Source of the DNA: Gammaproteobacteria bacterium
GTDB lineage: Bacteria; Pseudomonadota; Gammaproteobacteria; SURF-13
Length of the DNA: 64,000 nt
Direction: 5' to 3'
Assembly (NCBI GenBank): GCA_003599485.1
Contig: QZKM01000027.1
Span: 1-64,000 of the forward strand
Part shown: positions 49,064-56,971 of the stretch, piece after piece
Position numbering within the stretch: position 1 is the first letter of the stretch
How the letters are laid out: each line of letters starts with the position of its first letter
The notes under the pieces: generated by a model
Databases searched by the model: none
Told to the model about the DNA's origin: nothing
Seen by the model: only the letters and a program-made list of their open reading frames with translations
Made by a program: the position numbers and the translations under genes

Positions 49064-49591
49064 ATGAATAAGTCCAAACCCGCAAAAATTGATTTCACCC
49101 TGCGCGATGTGCGCCTCGCCATCATCGCGGCGCGCTTCAACGCCGACATCGTGGAAGGCCTGTTAAACGGGGCGCTGGACGCGCTACAGCGCCACGGCGT
49201 GACGCGGCGGCAGATCCGCGTGGTGCGCGTGCCGGGCGCGTTCGAGATACCGCTGGCGGCCAAACTTTTAAGCGGCGTCGAGGGCGGCTATGACGCGCTC
49301 ATCGCGCTCGGCGCGGTGGTGCGCGGCGAAACGCCGCACTTTGAATATGTGTGCGGCGCCTGCACCCAGGGCCTGCTGCAAACCGGCTGGTGGCTCAACA
49401 TGCCGGTCGGCTTCGGCGTGCTGACCGTGAACACCACGCGTCAGGCCGCCGCGCGCGCACGGCCCGGCGCCAACAACAAAGGCGCCGAGGCGGCCCTCGC
49501 CGCGCTGGAGATGATTCAACTCAAGCGCGAACTCGGCGCTCCGCCTGCCAAACCCCGCCGCAGGATACGCGCAAAACGCGGTGCGGCATGA
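49064..49591 (+). CDS. ribH: 6,7-dimethyl-8-ribityllumazine synthase
   Basis: RibH condenses DHBP with the ribitylamino-pyrimidine to give lumazine. Blocks visible are IIAARFNADIVEGLLNGAL, VRVPGAFEIPLAAK and LGAVVRGETPHFEYV. The 175-residue product has an extra basic C-terminal tail (KPRRRIRAKRG). Its stop overlaps the nusB ATG. Confidence 0.95.
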   Translation: MNKSKPAKIDFTLRDVRLAIIAARFNADIVEGLLNGALDALQRHGVTRRQIRVVRVPGAFEIPLAAKLLSGVEGGYDALIALGAVVRGETPHFEYVCGACTQGLLQTGWWLNMPVGFGVLTVNTTRQAAARARPGANNKGAEAALAALEMIQLKRELGAPPAKPRRRIRAKRGAA

Positions 49592-50013
49592 GCCGCGCCC
49601 GCAGCCGCGCGCGGCAGCTTGCGTTGCAAGCGCTGTATCAGTGGCACGTCACGCGCCAGGACAGCGCCGAGATCAGCGCGCAGTTTGCCGCGGAGCAGGA
49701 CTTGCGCCAGGCCGAAGTGGAATATTTTCAGGAACTGCTGAAAAACATCGCGCTGCATCACGCGGAGCTTGACGCGCTGTACGCCCCGCTGCTGGACCGC
49801 CCGCTTGATGAAGTGGACCCGGTGGAGTGCGCCATCCTGCGTATCGGCGCCTATGAGCTGCAACATCGCCCGGACATCCCGTATCGCGTGGTCATCAACG
49901 AGGCGCTGGAACTCGCCAAGCTGTTCGGCAGCGCGCACAGCCACAAATACATCAACGGCATCCTGGACAAACTCGCGCGCCAATTGCGCGCGGCGGAACT
50001 CGCCGGGCCCTGA
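49588..50013 (+). CDS. nusB: Transcription antitermination factor NusB
   Basis: NusB binds boxA with S10 to prevent termination in rRNA operons. The 141-residue all-helical product starts SRARSRARQLALQALYQWHV and has DEVDPVECAILRIGAYEL and VVINEALELAKLFG, typical of NusB. The ATG at 49588 overlaps the ribH stop (ATGA); the longer open frame upstream is inside ribH and is not used. Confidence 0.96.
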   Translation: MSRARSRARQLALQALYQWHVTRQDSAEISAQFAAEQDLRQAEVEYFQELLKNIALHHAELDALYAPLLDRPLDEVDPVECAILRIGAYELQHRPDIPYRVVINEALELAKLFGSAHSHKYINGILDKLARQLRAAELAGP

Positions 50014-50015
50014 AC

Positions 50016-50969
50016 ATGGACGAGTTTGCGCTGATCAAGCGCTATTTCACGCGCCGCACGCCGCGCTCACCGCACGTCGTCCTCGGCATCGGCGACGACG
50101 CGGCCGTGCTCGATATTCCCGCTGGCATGCAGCTTGCCGTATCCGTGGATACGCTGGTTTCAGGCGTGCATTTTCCAACCAGCACCGAACCTTACGACAT
50201 CGGCTACAAAGCGCTGGCGGTGAATTTAAGCGACATGGCGGCGATGGGCGCGGAACCCTTCGCCGCCACGCTCGCGCTCACCCTGCCGCAGGCGGATGAA
50301 GCCTGGCTGCAACGCTTCAGCGGCGGCTTTTTCGATCTCGCCGCGCGCTACCACGTCCAGCTCATCGGCGGCGACACCACGTGCGGCCCGCTTTCCATCA
50401 CGGTGCAAATTCACGGCCTGTTGCCGCAGGGCGCGGCGCTGCTGCGCAGCGGCGCACGCCCGGATGACGCGATTTACGTCACCGGCACGCTGGGCGATGC
50501 GGGCCTGGGGCTGCTTGCCGCGCAAAACAAGATGACATTACCCGATCCGCAGCGCGCGCTGGACAAACTCAATCGCCCCGAGCCGCGCGTGCTGGAAGGC
50601 ATGGCGCTGCGCGGCATCGCCGGCAGCGCAATAGACGTTTCCGACGGCCTCCTGGCCGACCTCGGCCACATCCTCAAGGCAAGCGGCGCGGGCGCGCGGC
50701 TCAACCTGGACGCGCTGCCGCTCTCGCCCGATGTGCGCGCCTGCGACGAGGAACAAGCTCACGCGATTGCGCTCAGCGCTGGAGATGATTACGAACTCTG
50801 CTTCACCGTTCCATCTTCTAAAGAAGCGGCGCTCAAGCGCGCGTTTGAAACATTCTCCTGCGCCTGCACGCGCGTGGGGGTGATAGAACGCGAACCCGGT
50901 TTGCGCTGCGTGCGCGCCGATGGCTCGCTTTATGTACCCAAAGCTTCCGGCTATGACCACTTCAGGTAA
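50016..50969 (+). CDS. thiL: Thiamine-monophosphate kinase
   Basis: ThiL phosphorylates TMP to thiamine diphosphate. The 317-residue product has VLGIGDDAAVLDI, VSVDTLVSGVHFP, NLSDMAAMGAEP and IDVSDGLLADLGHI, the AIR-synthase-related pattern. It sits two bases after nusB and overlaps pgpA. Confidence 0.96.
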   Translation: MDEFALIKRYFTRRTPRSPHVVLGIGDDAAVLDIPAGMQLAVSVDTLVSGVHFPTSTEPYDIGYKALAVNLSDMAAMGAEPFAATLALTLPQADEAWLQRFSGGFFDLAARYHVQLIGGDTTCGPLSITVQIHGLLPQGAALLRSGARPDDAIYVTGTLGDAGLGLLAAQNKMTLPDPQRALDKLNRPEPRVLEGMALRGIAGSAIDVSDGLLADLGHILKASGAGARLNLDALPLSPDVRACDEEQAHAIALSAGDDYELCFTVPSSKEAALKRAFETFSCACTRVGVIEREPGLRCVRADGSLYVPKASGYDHFR

Positions 50970-51453
50970 AAGGCCCAAGCTCCCCGCCCACGCGTGGCGT
51001 AATCCGGTGCACTGGCTGGCCTTTGGTCTCGGCCTCGGCGCGCTGCCTTACGCGCCCGGCACCTTCGGCACCCTGCTTGGCGTGGCGTTGTACCTCGCCA
51101 TGCAGTCTTTGCCGCTGTGGCAGTATCTCGCGCTGACCTCGCTGCTGTTCGTGACCGGCATCGCACTCTGCGCCAGCGCCGCGCGCGCGCTCGGTGTGCG
51201 CGACCATCCCGGCATCGTGTGGGACGAAGCGGTGGGCTATCTCATCACCATGTTTGCCGCCCCTCCGGGCTGGGCCTGGATGCTGGCGGGCTTCATCCTG
51301 TTCCGTCTGTTTGACATCTGGAAGCCGTGGCCGGTACGCCTGTGCGATCAAAAAATTCACGGCGGCTTCGGCATCATGCTGGACGATGCGCTGGCCGCCC
51401 TTTATTCCATGTTAGTATTGCACTCCGGTTATTTTTTATATGGACAAATTTGA
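50953..51453 (+). CDS. pgpA: Phosphatidylglycerophosphatase A
   Basis: PgpA removes the phosphate from phosphatidylglycerophosphate in the inner membrane. The 166-residue product has about four hydrophobic segments and the motifs GALPYAPGTFGTLLG, IVWDEAVGYLI and KIHGGFGIMLDD. An ATG at 50920 would add 11 residues inside the thiL overlap. The nusB-thiL-pgpA order is conserved in gammaproteobacteria. Confidence 0.94.
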   Translation: MTTSGKRPKLPAHAWRNPVHWLAFGLGLGALPYAPGTFGTLLGVALYLAMQSLPLWQYLALTSLLFVTGIALCASAARALGVRDHPGIVWDEAVGYLITMFAAPPGWAWMLAGFILFRLFDIWKPWPVRLCDQKIHGGFGIMLDDALAALYSMLVLHSGYFLYGQI

Positions 51454-52300
51454 AAAACTGCGCGACATGGAATCGTTCAGCGATGACATGTTCAATCGTA
51501 TCTTTGGATTCCAGCAGAAGCTGCATCCGGCGTGGAATACCACATTATCCTTCGACCAGCGCATCCAGGATTTGCCGTTGCATTATCTGGTATTCAGCAA
51601 CCCTGATCGTGATCCCAAACAGTTCGGCTCCACGGTTGCGCCGTATTACCCGCTGCGCGGCGAGATGCGCACGCTGGCGCACTATATTAAACAGGTGGCG
51701 CAAAATCCCGTGGTGTGCGATCTGCACCCCGGCAACGGCTTCACCGGCAGCCTGCTGGCGCGCGAGGGCGTAAAGGTGATCGGCGTGCGTGACGCGCAGG
51801 CCAAGCCAAACCAGATCAAGGACTTTTACGACGGCGCCTGTTATGAAATGCGTGAGGCGCGCATCGAGCAGATTGGTTTTGCGTTTGACGTGGCGCTCTC
51901 CTCCTGGATGCCCGCGGGCGAAAACTTCACGCCGCAAATACTCCGGTACACACCCAAACTCATCATCTTTATCCACACTGACCACGTGGACGAAACCACT
52001 CACATCCCCCAGACCGGCACGCCTGAGGCGTTCCGTGACTTGCCGGCGCGCTACCAATTAATCGCCGAGTGGAGCATCACGCGCCCGCAAGACATGTTCC
52101 ACGAAATCTGGCCGGACTTGAGTCAAAATATCGAAGAAACGCGCCGGGTAAAAATCTACGCCGACGCACCGTTTCATCACCTGGCAGCTCCAGGCGACGA
52201 ATTGGGCGGTGAAAAATACCCGTGGGAGAATGAACTGGACATGATTCTGCTGGCGCTGGAGGCCAAGACCCACTTGCGCGCCATGGGGCATCAGCTATAG
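51440..52300 (+). CDS. SAM-methyltransferase-like protein of unknown function
   Basis: A 286-residue soluble protein. Residues about 90-120 read VVCDLHPGNGFTGSLLAREG and KVIGVRD, which looks like motif I and the acidic end of beta2 in class I methyltransferases, with Asp-Leu-His in place of the usual Asp-Leu-Gly. It overlaps pgpA by 14 bases and nadC (opposite strand) by six. I do not recognise the family, and a loss of methyltransferase activity is possible. Confidence 0.65.
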   Translation: MDKFEKLRDMESFSDDMFNRIFGFQQKLHPAWNTTLSFDQRIQDLPLHYLVFSNPDRDPKQFGSTVAPYYPLRGEMRTLAHYIKQVAQNPVVCDLHPGNGFTGSLLAREGVKVIGVRDAQAKPNQIKDFYDGACYEMREARIEQIGFAFDVALSSWMPAGENFTPQILRYTPKLIIFIHTDHVDETTHIPQTGTPEAFRDLPARYQLIAEWSITRPQDMFHEIWPDLSQNIEETRRVKIYADAPFHHLAAPGDELGGEKYPWENELDMILLALEAKTHLRAMGHQL

Positions 52301-53128
52301 AAAGCGCATGGACAGGTCAACGGCGCGCACGTTTTTTGTAAGGTCGCCCACGGAGATAAAATCCACCCCGGTTTCCGCGATGGCGCGGACGTTTTCCAGC
52401 GTCACGCCGCCGGAGACTTCCAGCAGGGCGCGCTTACCGGTTTCACGCACCGCGACGTTCAGATCGGGCAGGATGAAATTGTCGAGCAGGATGCGTTGGG
52501 CGCCCGCATGCAGCGCCTCATCCAACTCAACCAGATTACGCACCTCGACCTCAACCAGACTATCCGGTGGCGCGGAAATCTGCGCCGCGCGCAGCGCGGC
52601 GGTCAACGAGCCTGCGGCGCGGATGTGGTTTTCCTTGATTAGAATTCCGTCGTAGAGGCCCATGCGGTGATTGTGGCCGCCGCCGCAACTGACCGCGTAT
52701 TTTTGCGCGCGGCGCAGGCCGGGCAGGGTCTTGCGCGTGTCCAGCACTTTAACGCCCGTGCCGCGCACCGCATCCGCATAACAGCGCGCCAGCGTCGCCG
52801 TGCCGGACAAGGTCTGCAAAAAATTCAGCGCCGTGCGCTCGCCGCTGAGCAGGGCGCGCGCCGGGCCCTGCACCGTGCACACGACCTGATCCGGCGCTAT
52901 GGCCTCACCGTCCGCCGCGCGCCAGGCCACCCTCGCCGCCGCATCCAGTTCACGAAATACGGCGTCAAACCACGCCGCGCCGCACAGCACCGCCGCCTCG
53001 CGGCTGACGACCTCCGCCCTGGCTGAAGCGCCGGGCGAGATGAGCGCCGCGGTAAGATCACCCGCGCCGATATCCTCGGCCAGCGCGCGGCGCACGTCTT
53101 CAAGAATAGTTGGCGCAGGCGGCAACAT
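52295..53128 (-). CDS. nadC: Nicotinate-nucleotide pyrophosphorylase (quinolinate phosphoribosyltransferase)
   Basis: NadC converts quinolinate and PRPP into nicotinate mononucleotide for NAD. The 277-residue product has DTRKTLPGLRRAQKYAVSCG with GGHNHRMGLYDGILIKENH, and the C-terminal ISVGDLTKNVRAVDLSMRF. It is convergent with the methyltransferase-like gene. Confidence 0.96.
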   Translation of the reverse strand: MLPPAPTILEDVRRALAEDIGAGDLTAALISPGASARAEVVSREAAVLCGAAWFDAVFRELDAAARVAWRAADGEAIAPDQVVCTVQGPARALLSGERTALNFLQTLSGTATLARCYADAVRGTGVKVLDTRKTLPGLRRAQKYAVSCGGGHNHRMGLYDGILIKENHIRAAGSLTAALRAAQISAPPDSLVEVEVRNLVELDEALHAGAQRILLDNFILPDLNVAVRETGKRALLEVSGGVTLENVRAIAETGVDFISVGDLTKNVRAVDLSMRFL

Positions 53129-53191
53129 GCGCCTAGGGTAAGGTCAAACCATAAAAAAGACCAGTCTGGCCTCCCGTGACGCTGCACCGGG

Positions 53192-53218
53192 TAGCGGCGG
53201 ATGCAGTGAGCGCCGCTA
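53192..53218. repeat. Hairpin at the 3' end of the His-rich gene
   Basis: TAGCGGCG (53192-53199) and CGCCGCTA (53211-53218) are perfect eight-base arms with an 11-base loop. The stop codon of the minus-strand gene lies in the right arm. No T-run follows, so it is not a standard terminator. Confidence 0.5.
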
Positions 53219-54949
53219 TCTGCTCTTTTCCAAGGCGGATTTCAACACCGACGCCACGTGGCCGTTGGTCTGTTCCGCCTCCTTCATGTGTTCCAGCAAC
53301 GCCTGCACGCCGGCCTGTACGCCTTTTTCGCACAAACCCAACAGCTCTTTATCACTGGGCAACTTCCCGGACTGAAACTTTTCCTGTTTTGCGGTCAACA
53401 AGGTGTGCAACACGCCGCCGATCATGAACTCATCCAGCATCTTGAGACCGTTCACCGGCACCTTGATGCGGCGCGGGTCAAGCAATTCCTGGAACGGGAA
53501 TTTTCTGATAAACAGCGGCCACCAGAGCCGCACATTGCATTGCCCGGCGTAGTTCCCCAGCACGTTGATCGCGTGATGTCCGATGACCCAGATCGGCATA
53601 TGGATATGCAGGTCGGCCACGAGCGGGAAGCGGAACAGGCTGCCCCACAAGGCGCGCCCCGCCATGCATTGCAGTTTGGCGGGCGGCGCCAGCCAGATCG
53701 CCACGTTGCGGTAGTAGTTCTTGATGCGCTCCAGATAGGCCTGGCCGGAAGGCGTATCGTTGAAGCCGTTGTACTTGCGCGCGTCGCTGGAACCGAACAG
53801 ACTGGAGCGACCGGTGAGGTTCACGTCGAACCAGTGGTGCCAGGTTGAGTCGGTAATCACGCGCCCCACGTTCACGCAGTGACCGTTGTAGGCGCCTATG
53901 GCGCCGAACTCCTTGCCGTTGGCCTGCCCTTTGGTGACGTCGCTGGTGTTGGTGTGATCGTTCTGCACCCGCGCCCAGGCGATGATCTCCGGTGACAAGG
54001 GACTGCCTGATAAATCGGGGTATTCACGCGCGCTGTAGGCGTTGAAGGTCAAGGTATCGGTGAGCGCGGACGGCGTCACCACCTCGCCCTCGTGCGGATG
54101 ATCGGGCAGGATAGTGATCGGTCCGTCGGTGCCGCACAGCACCGGGTGCGGCGAGCGTGACCAGAAGTACGGCCAGTGCCAGTGCAGCGGGTGCAGGTGG
54201 AAATGCGCGCAGTGGTGATGATAATACCAGCGCAACCGGATGTTCATGGGGATGTCGTCGGACTCGTCGTCGAAGCTGTACTGCGCCGACTCGTCCGTGC
54301 CCATGGTGCCGGGGTCGTCATGCCCTTTGCGGTTGGTATCATGCCGGTCCGGCCCGGAGCCCGGCGGCACGCCATCGGCGACACGCCACTTGCGCATGTT
54401 GCGCACGCGCGGAATGCGGTAGCACAACGCCTCGCCGAGATTGTAATGATCGCCCATCGCCAGCACACCGCCGCCTCTATCCATCCAGCGGAACAGGACT
54501 TCCAGTTCGGCGTCGGTCAGCGATACAGGCGGGCTGCCGGCCACGCTGGTACCGCTGTTGAAGCCGTAAAACCAGACTTCATCGTAGTCGTCAATGTTGA
54601 AGCCGGCCTGGGTGAAGGAAAAATTTTCGTGGTGCGGGCCATACAGGGCAAAGGCGGGGTCCGCCGCGGCCGGCTTAAATAGATCGGTCTGGCGGTGCGC
54701 GCGCGTGATGTCGAACTTCACCCACCATTCAGGATTGAGACGCAGCGTATCCAGCACCGTGCTCAAGCCGAAGTAAGAGTGGTTAAATGAAACCTGATAA
54801 TCCACCAGCATCAGGATTTTCACGCGACAGGGCTTGAGAAAGATCGGAAAATCGAGCAGCCCCGCATCTATCAGGGCGAAACGTTCGCGTTGTATGTTTT
54901 TCACGACGGCCAGATCAGTAAGACTCGGATTTTTATTTTTGTTAGCCAT
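53216..54949 (-). CDS. Large His/Trp-rich protein of unknown function with ThuA/GATase-like segments
   Basis: A 577-residue protein, ATG 54949 after AGGAGATC. Residues 42-135 and 145-170 alternate hydrophobic strands and loops (RVKILMLVDY, DEVWFYGFN, LEVLFRWMDRGGGVLAMGDH) in a way that resembles class I glutamine-amidotransferase/ThuA-like folds, without an obvious catalytic Cys. Residues 241-268 are very rich in His and Trp (WYYHHHCAHFHLHPLHWHW) and could bind metal. A region at about 350-380 (AYNGHCVNVGRVITDSTWHH) also has clustered His. No signal peptide. It has its own promoter with a palindrome and no functional neighbours. I cannot assign a role. Confidence 0.7.
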   Translation of the reverse strand: MANKNKNPSLTDLAVVKNIQRERFALIDAGLLDFPIFLKPCRVKILMLVDYQVSFNHSYFGLSTVLDTLRLNPEWWVKFDITRAHRQTDLFKPAAADPAFALYGPHHENFSFTQAGFNIDDYDEVWFYGFNSGTSVAGSPPVSLTDAELEVLFRWMDRGGGVLAMGDHYNLGEALCYRIPRVRNMRKWRVADGVPPGSGPDRHDTNRKGHDDPGTMGTDESAQYSFDDESDDIPMNIRLRWYYHHHCAHFHLHPLHWHWPYFWSRSPHPVLCGTDGPITILPDHPHEGEVVTPSALTDTLTFNAYSAREYPDLSGSPLSPEIIAWARVQNDHTNTSDVTKGQANGKEFGAIGAYNGHCVNVGRVITDSTWHHWFDVNLTGRSSLFGSSDARKYNGFNDTPSGQAYLERIKNYYRNVAIWLAPPAKLQCMAGRALWGSLFRFPLVADLHIHMPIWVIGHHAINVLGNYAGQCNVRLWWPLFIRKFPFQELLDPRRIKVPVNGLKMLDEFMIGGVLHTLLTAKQEKFQSGKLPSDKELLGLCEKGVQAGVQALLEHMKEAEQTNGHVASVLKSALEKSR

Positions 54950-55041
54950 ATTGATGATCTCCTGTAACGATTGGTATCTAACGGATTTTTTACATATAGA
55001 TCGTACAGCCATATTTAGTTTACAGAACCATAATTTTTTCC

Positions 55042-55075
55042 ATATACCTATAAGGAGGTATATTGCGCTTGTCAA
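55042..55075 (-). promoter_or_regulatory. Promoter and palindrome of the His-rich gene
   Basis: On the minus strand TTGACA (55070-55075), a 17-base spacer and TATAGG (55047-55052). The perfect inverted repeat ATATACCT (55042-55049) / AGGTATAT (55056-55063) covers the -10 box. The leader to the ATG at 54949 is about 90 bases and AT-rich. Confidence 0.6.
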
Positions 55076-55099
55076 AAATCCGGCGCATTCCAAAAAATT

Positions 55100-56071
55100 T
55101 TACTGATGCGCCTGCGCAGCGCGCGTCAGACGGTCGCGCACCGCGAGCCAGGCCTCATCTTCCGGCACGGCTTCGAGCAACAGCACGTCGTACCGGGCGG
55201 CATCGGCCGCGCGCAGCGTGGCGTATAAGTCGTGGGCGTAGGACACCGGATCGGAAGACAGAAAATAATAGTGCGCCGGAATGATTTCCATGCGTTGAGT
55301 GCAGGCAATCACCGCCACGCGTTTGTTTTGCGCCAGCAGCGCGCGGATTTGCTGCTCCAGATTTTCACGCGCGGCGATGCAGAGAGGTGTGCTGGGCGCA
55401 TAATGCGCGGCCAGCAGGCCGGGGGCGCGCAGGCGTTTTTCTTCCACGCCGCCGAGCCCGACGGCGACGCCGAGCGCGGCGCTCAACTGCGGTGGGGAGA
55501 TGGCGCCGGGACGTAAAATCACCGGCTGCGCATCGAGCAAACTGACGATGGTGGACTCCAGTCCCACGCGGCATGGACCGCCGTCCAGTATCATGTCCAC
55601 CTCCTCGCCCAATTCGTCACGCACGTGTTGCGCGGTGGTAGGACTGACATGGCCGAAGCGGTTGGCCGAAGGCGCGGCGACGGCGCCGCCGAATTGTTGC
55701 AGCAGCGCCAGGGCCACCGGATGGCCCGGCACGCGCAGGCCCACGCTGTCCTGCCCTCCGGTGATGCTGTCCGGGACGATGCGCGCGCGTTTTAAAATCA
55801 GGGTGAGCGGCCCGGGCCAGAATTTTTCCGCGAGCCGATACGCCGCGTCCGGAATATCACGCGCCCATCTCTCAAGATAAGAGGCATCCGGCAAATGTAC
55901 GATGAGCGGGTGGTCCGGAGGGCGCCGCTTGATGGCGAAGATGCGCGCGACCGCCCTGGGATTGAGCGCGTCCGCGCCCAGGCCGTAAACCGTTTCGGTG
56001 GGAAACGCCACGACCAGGCCGGCGCGCAGGCACCCGGCGGCGCGCGCGATATCCTCGCGCATTGCTGTCAT
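55100..56071 (-). CDS. L-threonylcarbamoyladenylate synthase (Sua5 type)
   Basis: A 323-residue Sua5-type enzyme that makes threonylcarbamoyl-AMP for t6A37 modification of tRNAs. The YrdC domain has FPTETVYGLGADALNP, KRRPPDHPLIVH and APSANRFGHVSPTTAQHV. The C-terminal Sua5 domain (about 215-320) begins at APGLLAAHYAPSTPL. It follows purC with an ATGA overlap. The two-domain Sua5 form is longer than the TsaC form of Escherichia coli. Confidence 0.94.
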   Translation of the reverse strand: MTAMREDIARAAGCLRAGLVVAFPTETVYGLGADALNPRAVARIFAIKRRPPDHPLIVHLPDASYLERWARDIPDAAYRLAEKFWPGPLTLILKRARIVPDSITGGQDSVGLRVPGHPVALALLQQFGGAVAAPSANRFGHVSPTTAQHVRDELGEEVDMILDGGPCRVGLESTIVSLLDAQPVILRPGAISPPQLSAALGVAVGLGGVEEKRLRAPGLLAAHYAPSTPLCIAARENLEQQIRALLAQNKRVAVIACTQRMEIIPAHYYFLSSDPVSYAHDLYATLRAADAARYDVLLLEAVPEDEAWLAVRDRLTRAAQAHQ

Positions 56072-56949
56072 CCGGCCAGCAGGCGCAGCGCCTGCTGGTA
56101 TCTTTCCGCCGTGGCGCGCACCACCTCCGGCGGCAGTTCCGGCGCGGGAGGCTGCTTGTTCCAGCCGATGCTCTCCAGATAATCGCGCACGTATTGTTTG
56201 TCGAAGCTGGGCGGATTCGTGCCTGGCTCATAACTCGATGTGGCCCAGAAACGCGAGGAGTCGGGGGTGAGCACCTCGTCCATCAAGGTGAGCTCGCCCC
56301 GCTCATCTGTCCCGAACTCGAACTTGGTGTCGGCGATGATGATGCCGCGCTCGGAGGCGTACTTCATGGACTCCAGATACAGAGTCAGGCTCATGACTTC
56401 CACTTCGCGCGCCCGTTCATCTCCAAGCAGGTGTTCCATTTGCCGCAGGGACATCGGCTCATCGTGCTCGCCGGGGCCGCCCTTGGTAGTGGGGGTGAAC
56501 AACGCCTCCGGTATCCATTCGGCCTGCTGCATGTCCGGAGGCATGCGCATGCCGCCCACCGTGCCCTTTTCCCGGTACTCTTTCCACGCGGAACCGGCGA
56601 GAAAGCCGCGCACCACGGCTTCCACCGGCAGCGCCTTGAGCTTGCGCACCACCACGGCGCGGCCCGCAACCTGCGCGCGCTCATCATCGGTCTTCACCAC
56701 CTCTTCCGGAGCTATCGCGGTGAGATGATTGGGCATGATATAGGCGAGCCGCTCGAACCAGAAGTTGGACAGGGCGTTCAGCACCTTGCCCTTGCCGGGA
56801 ATAGGCGTGGGCAGCACCACGTCGAAGGCCGAGATGCGGTCCGTGGTAACGATGAGCAGATGCCGCTCATCCACCGTATACAGATCGCGCACCTTGCCGC
56901 GCGCGCGCAGGGGAAGGCTTTGGATAGTAGAGTGATACAGGGTGTCCAT
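56068..56949 (-). CDS. purC: Phosphoribosylaminoimidazole-succinocarboxamide synthase
   Basis: PurC joins aspartate to CAIR in purine synthesis. The 293-residue product is the longer (yeast-like) SAICAR synthetase form with RISAFDVVLPTPIPGKG, VRGFLAGSAWKEY and IIIADTKFEFG. It lies 22 bases after the antiporter stop on the same strand. Confidence 0.96.
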   Translation of the reverse strand: MDTLYHSTIQSLPLRARGKVRDLYTVDERHLLIVTTDRISAFDVVLPTPIPGKGKVLNALSNFWFERLAYIMPNHLTAIAPEEVVKTDDERAQVAGRAVVVRKLKALPVEAVVRGFLAGSAWKEYREKGTVGGMRMPPDMQQAEWIPEALFTPTTKGGPGEHDEPMSLRQMEHLLGDERAREVEVMSLTLYLESMKYASERGIIIADTKFEFGTDERGELTLMDEVLTPDSSRFWATSSYEPGTNPPSFDKQYVRDYLESIGWNKQPPAPELPPEVVRATAERYQQALRLLAG

Positions 56950-56971
56950 AGTTTAAGTTGATAATTACCGT

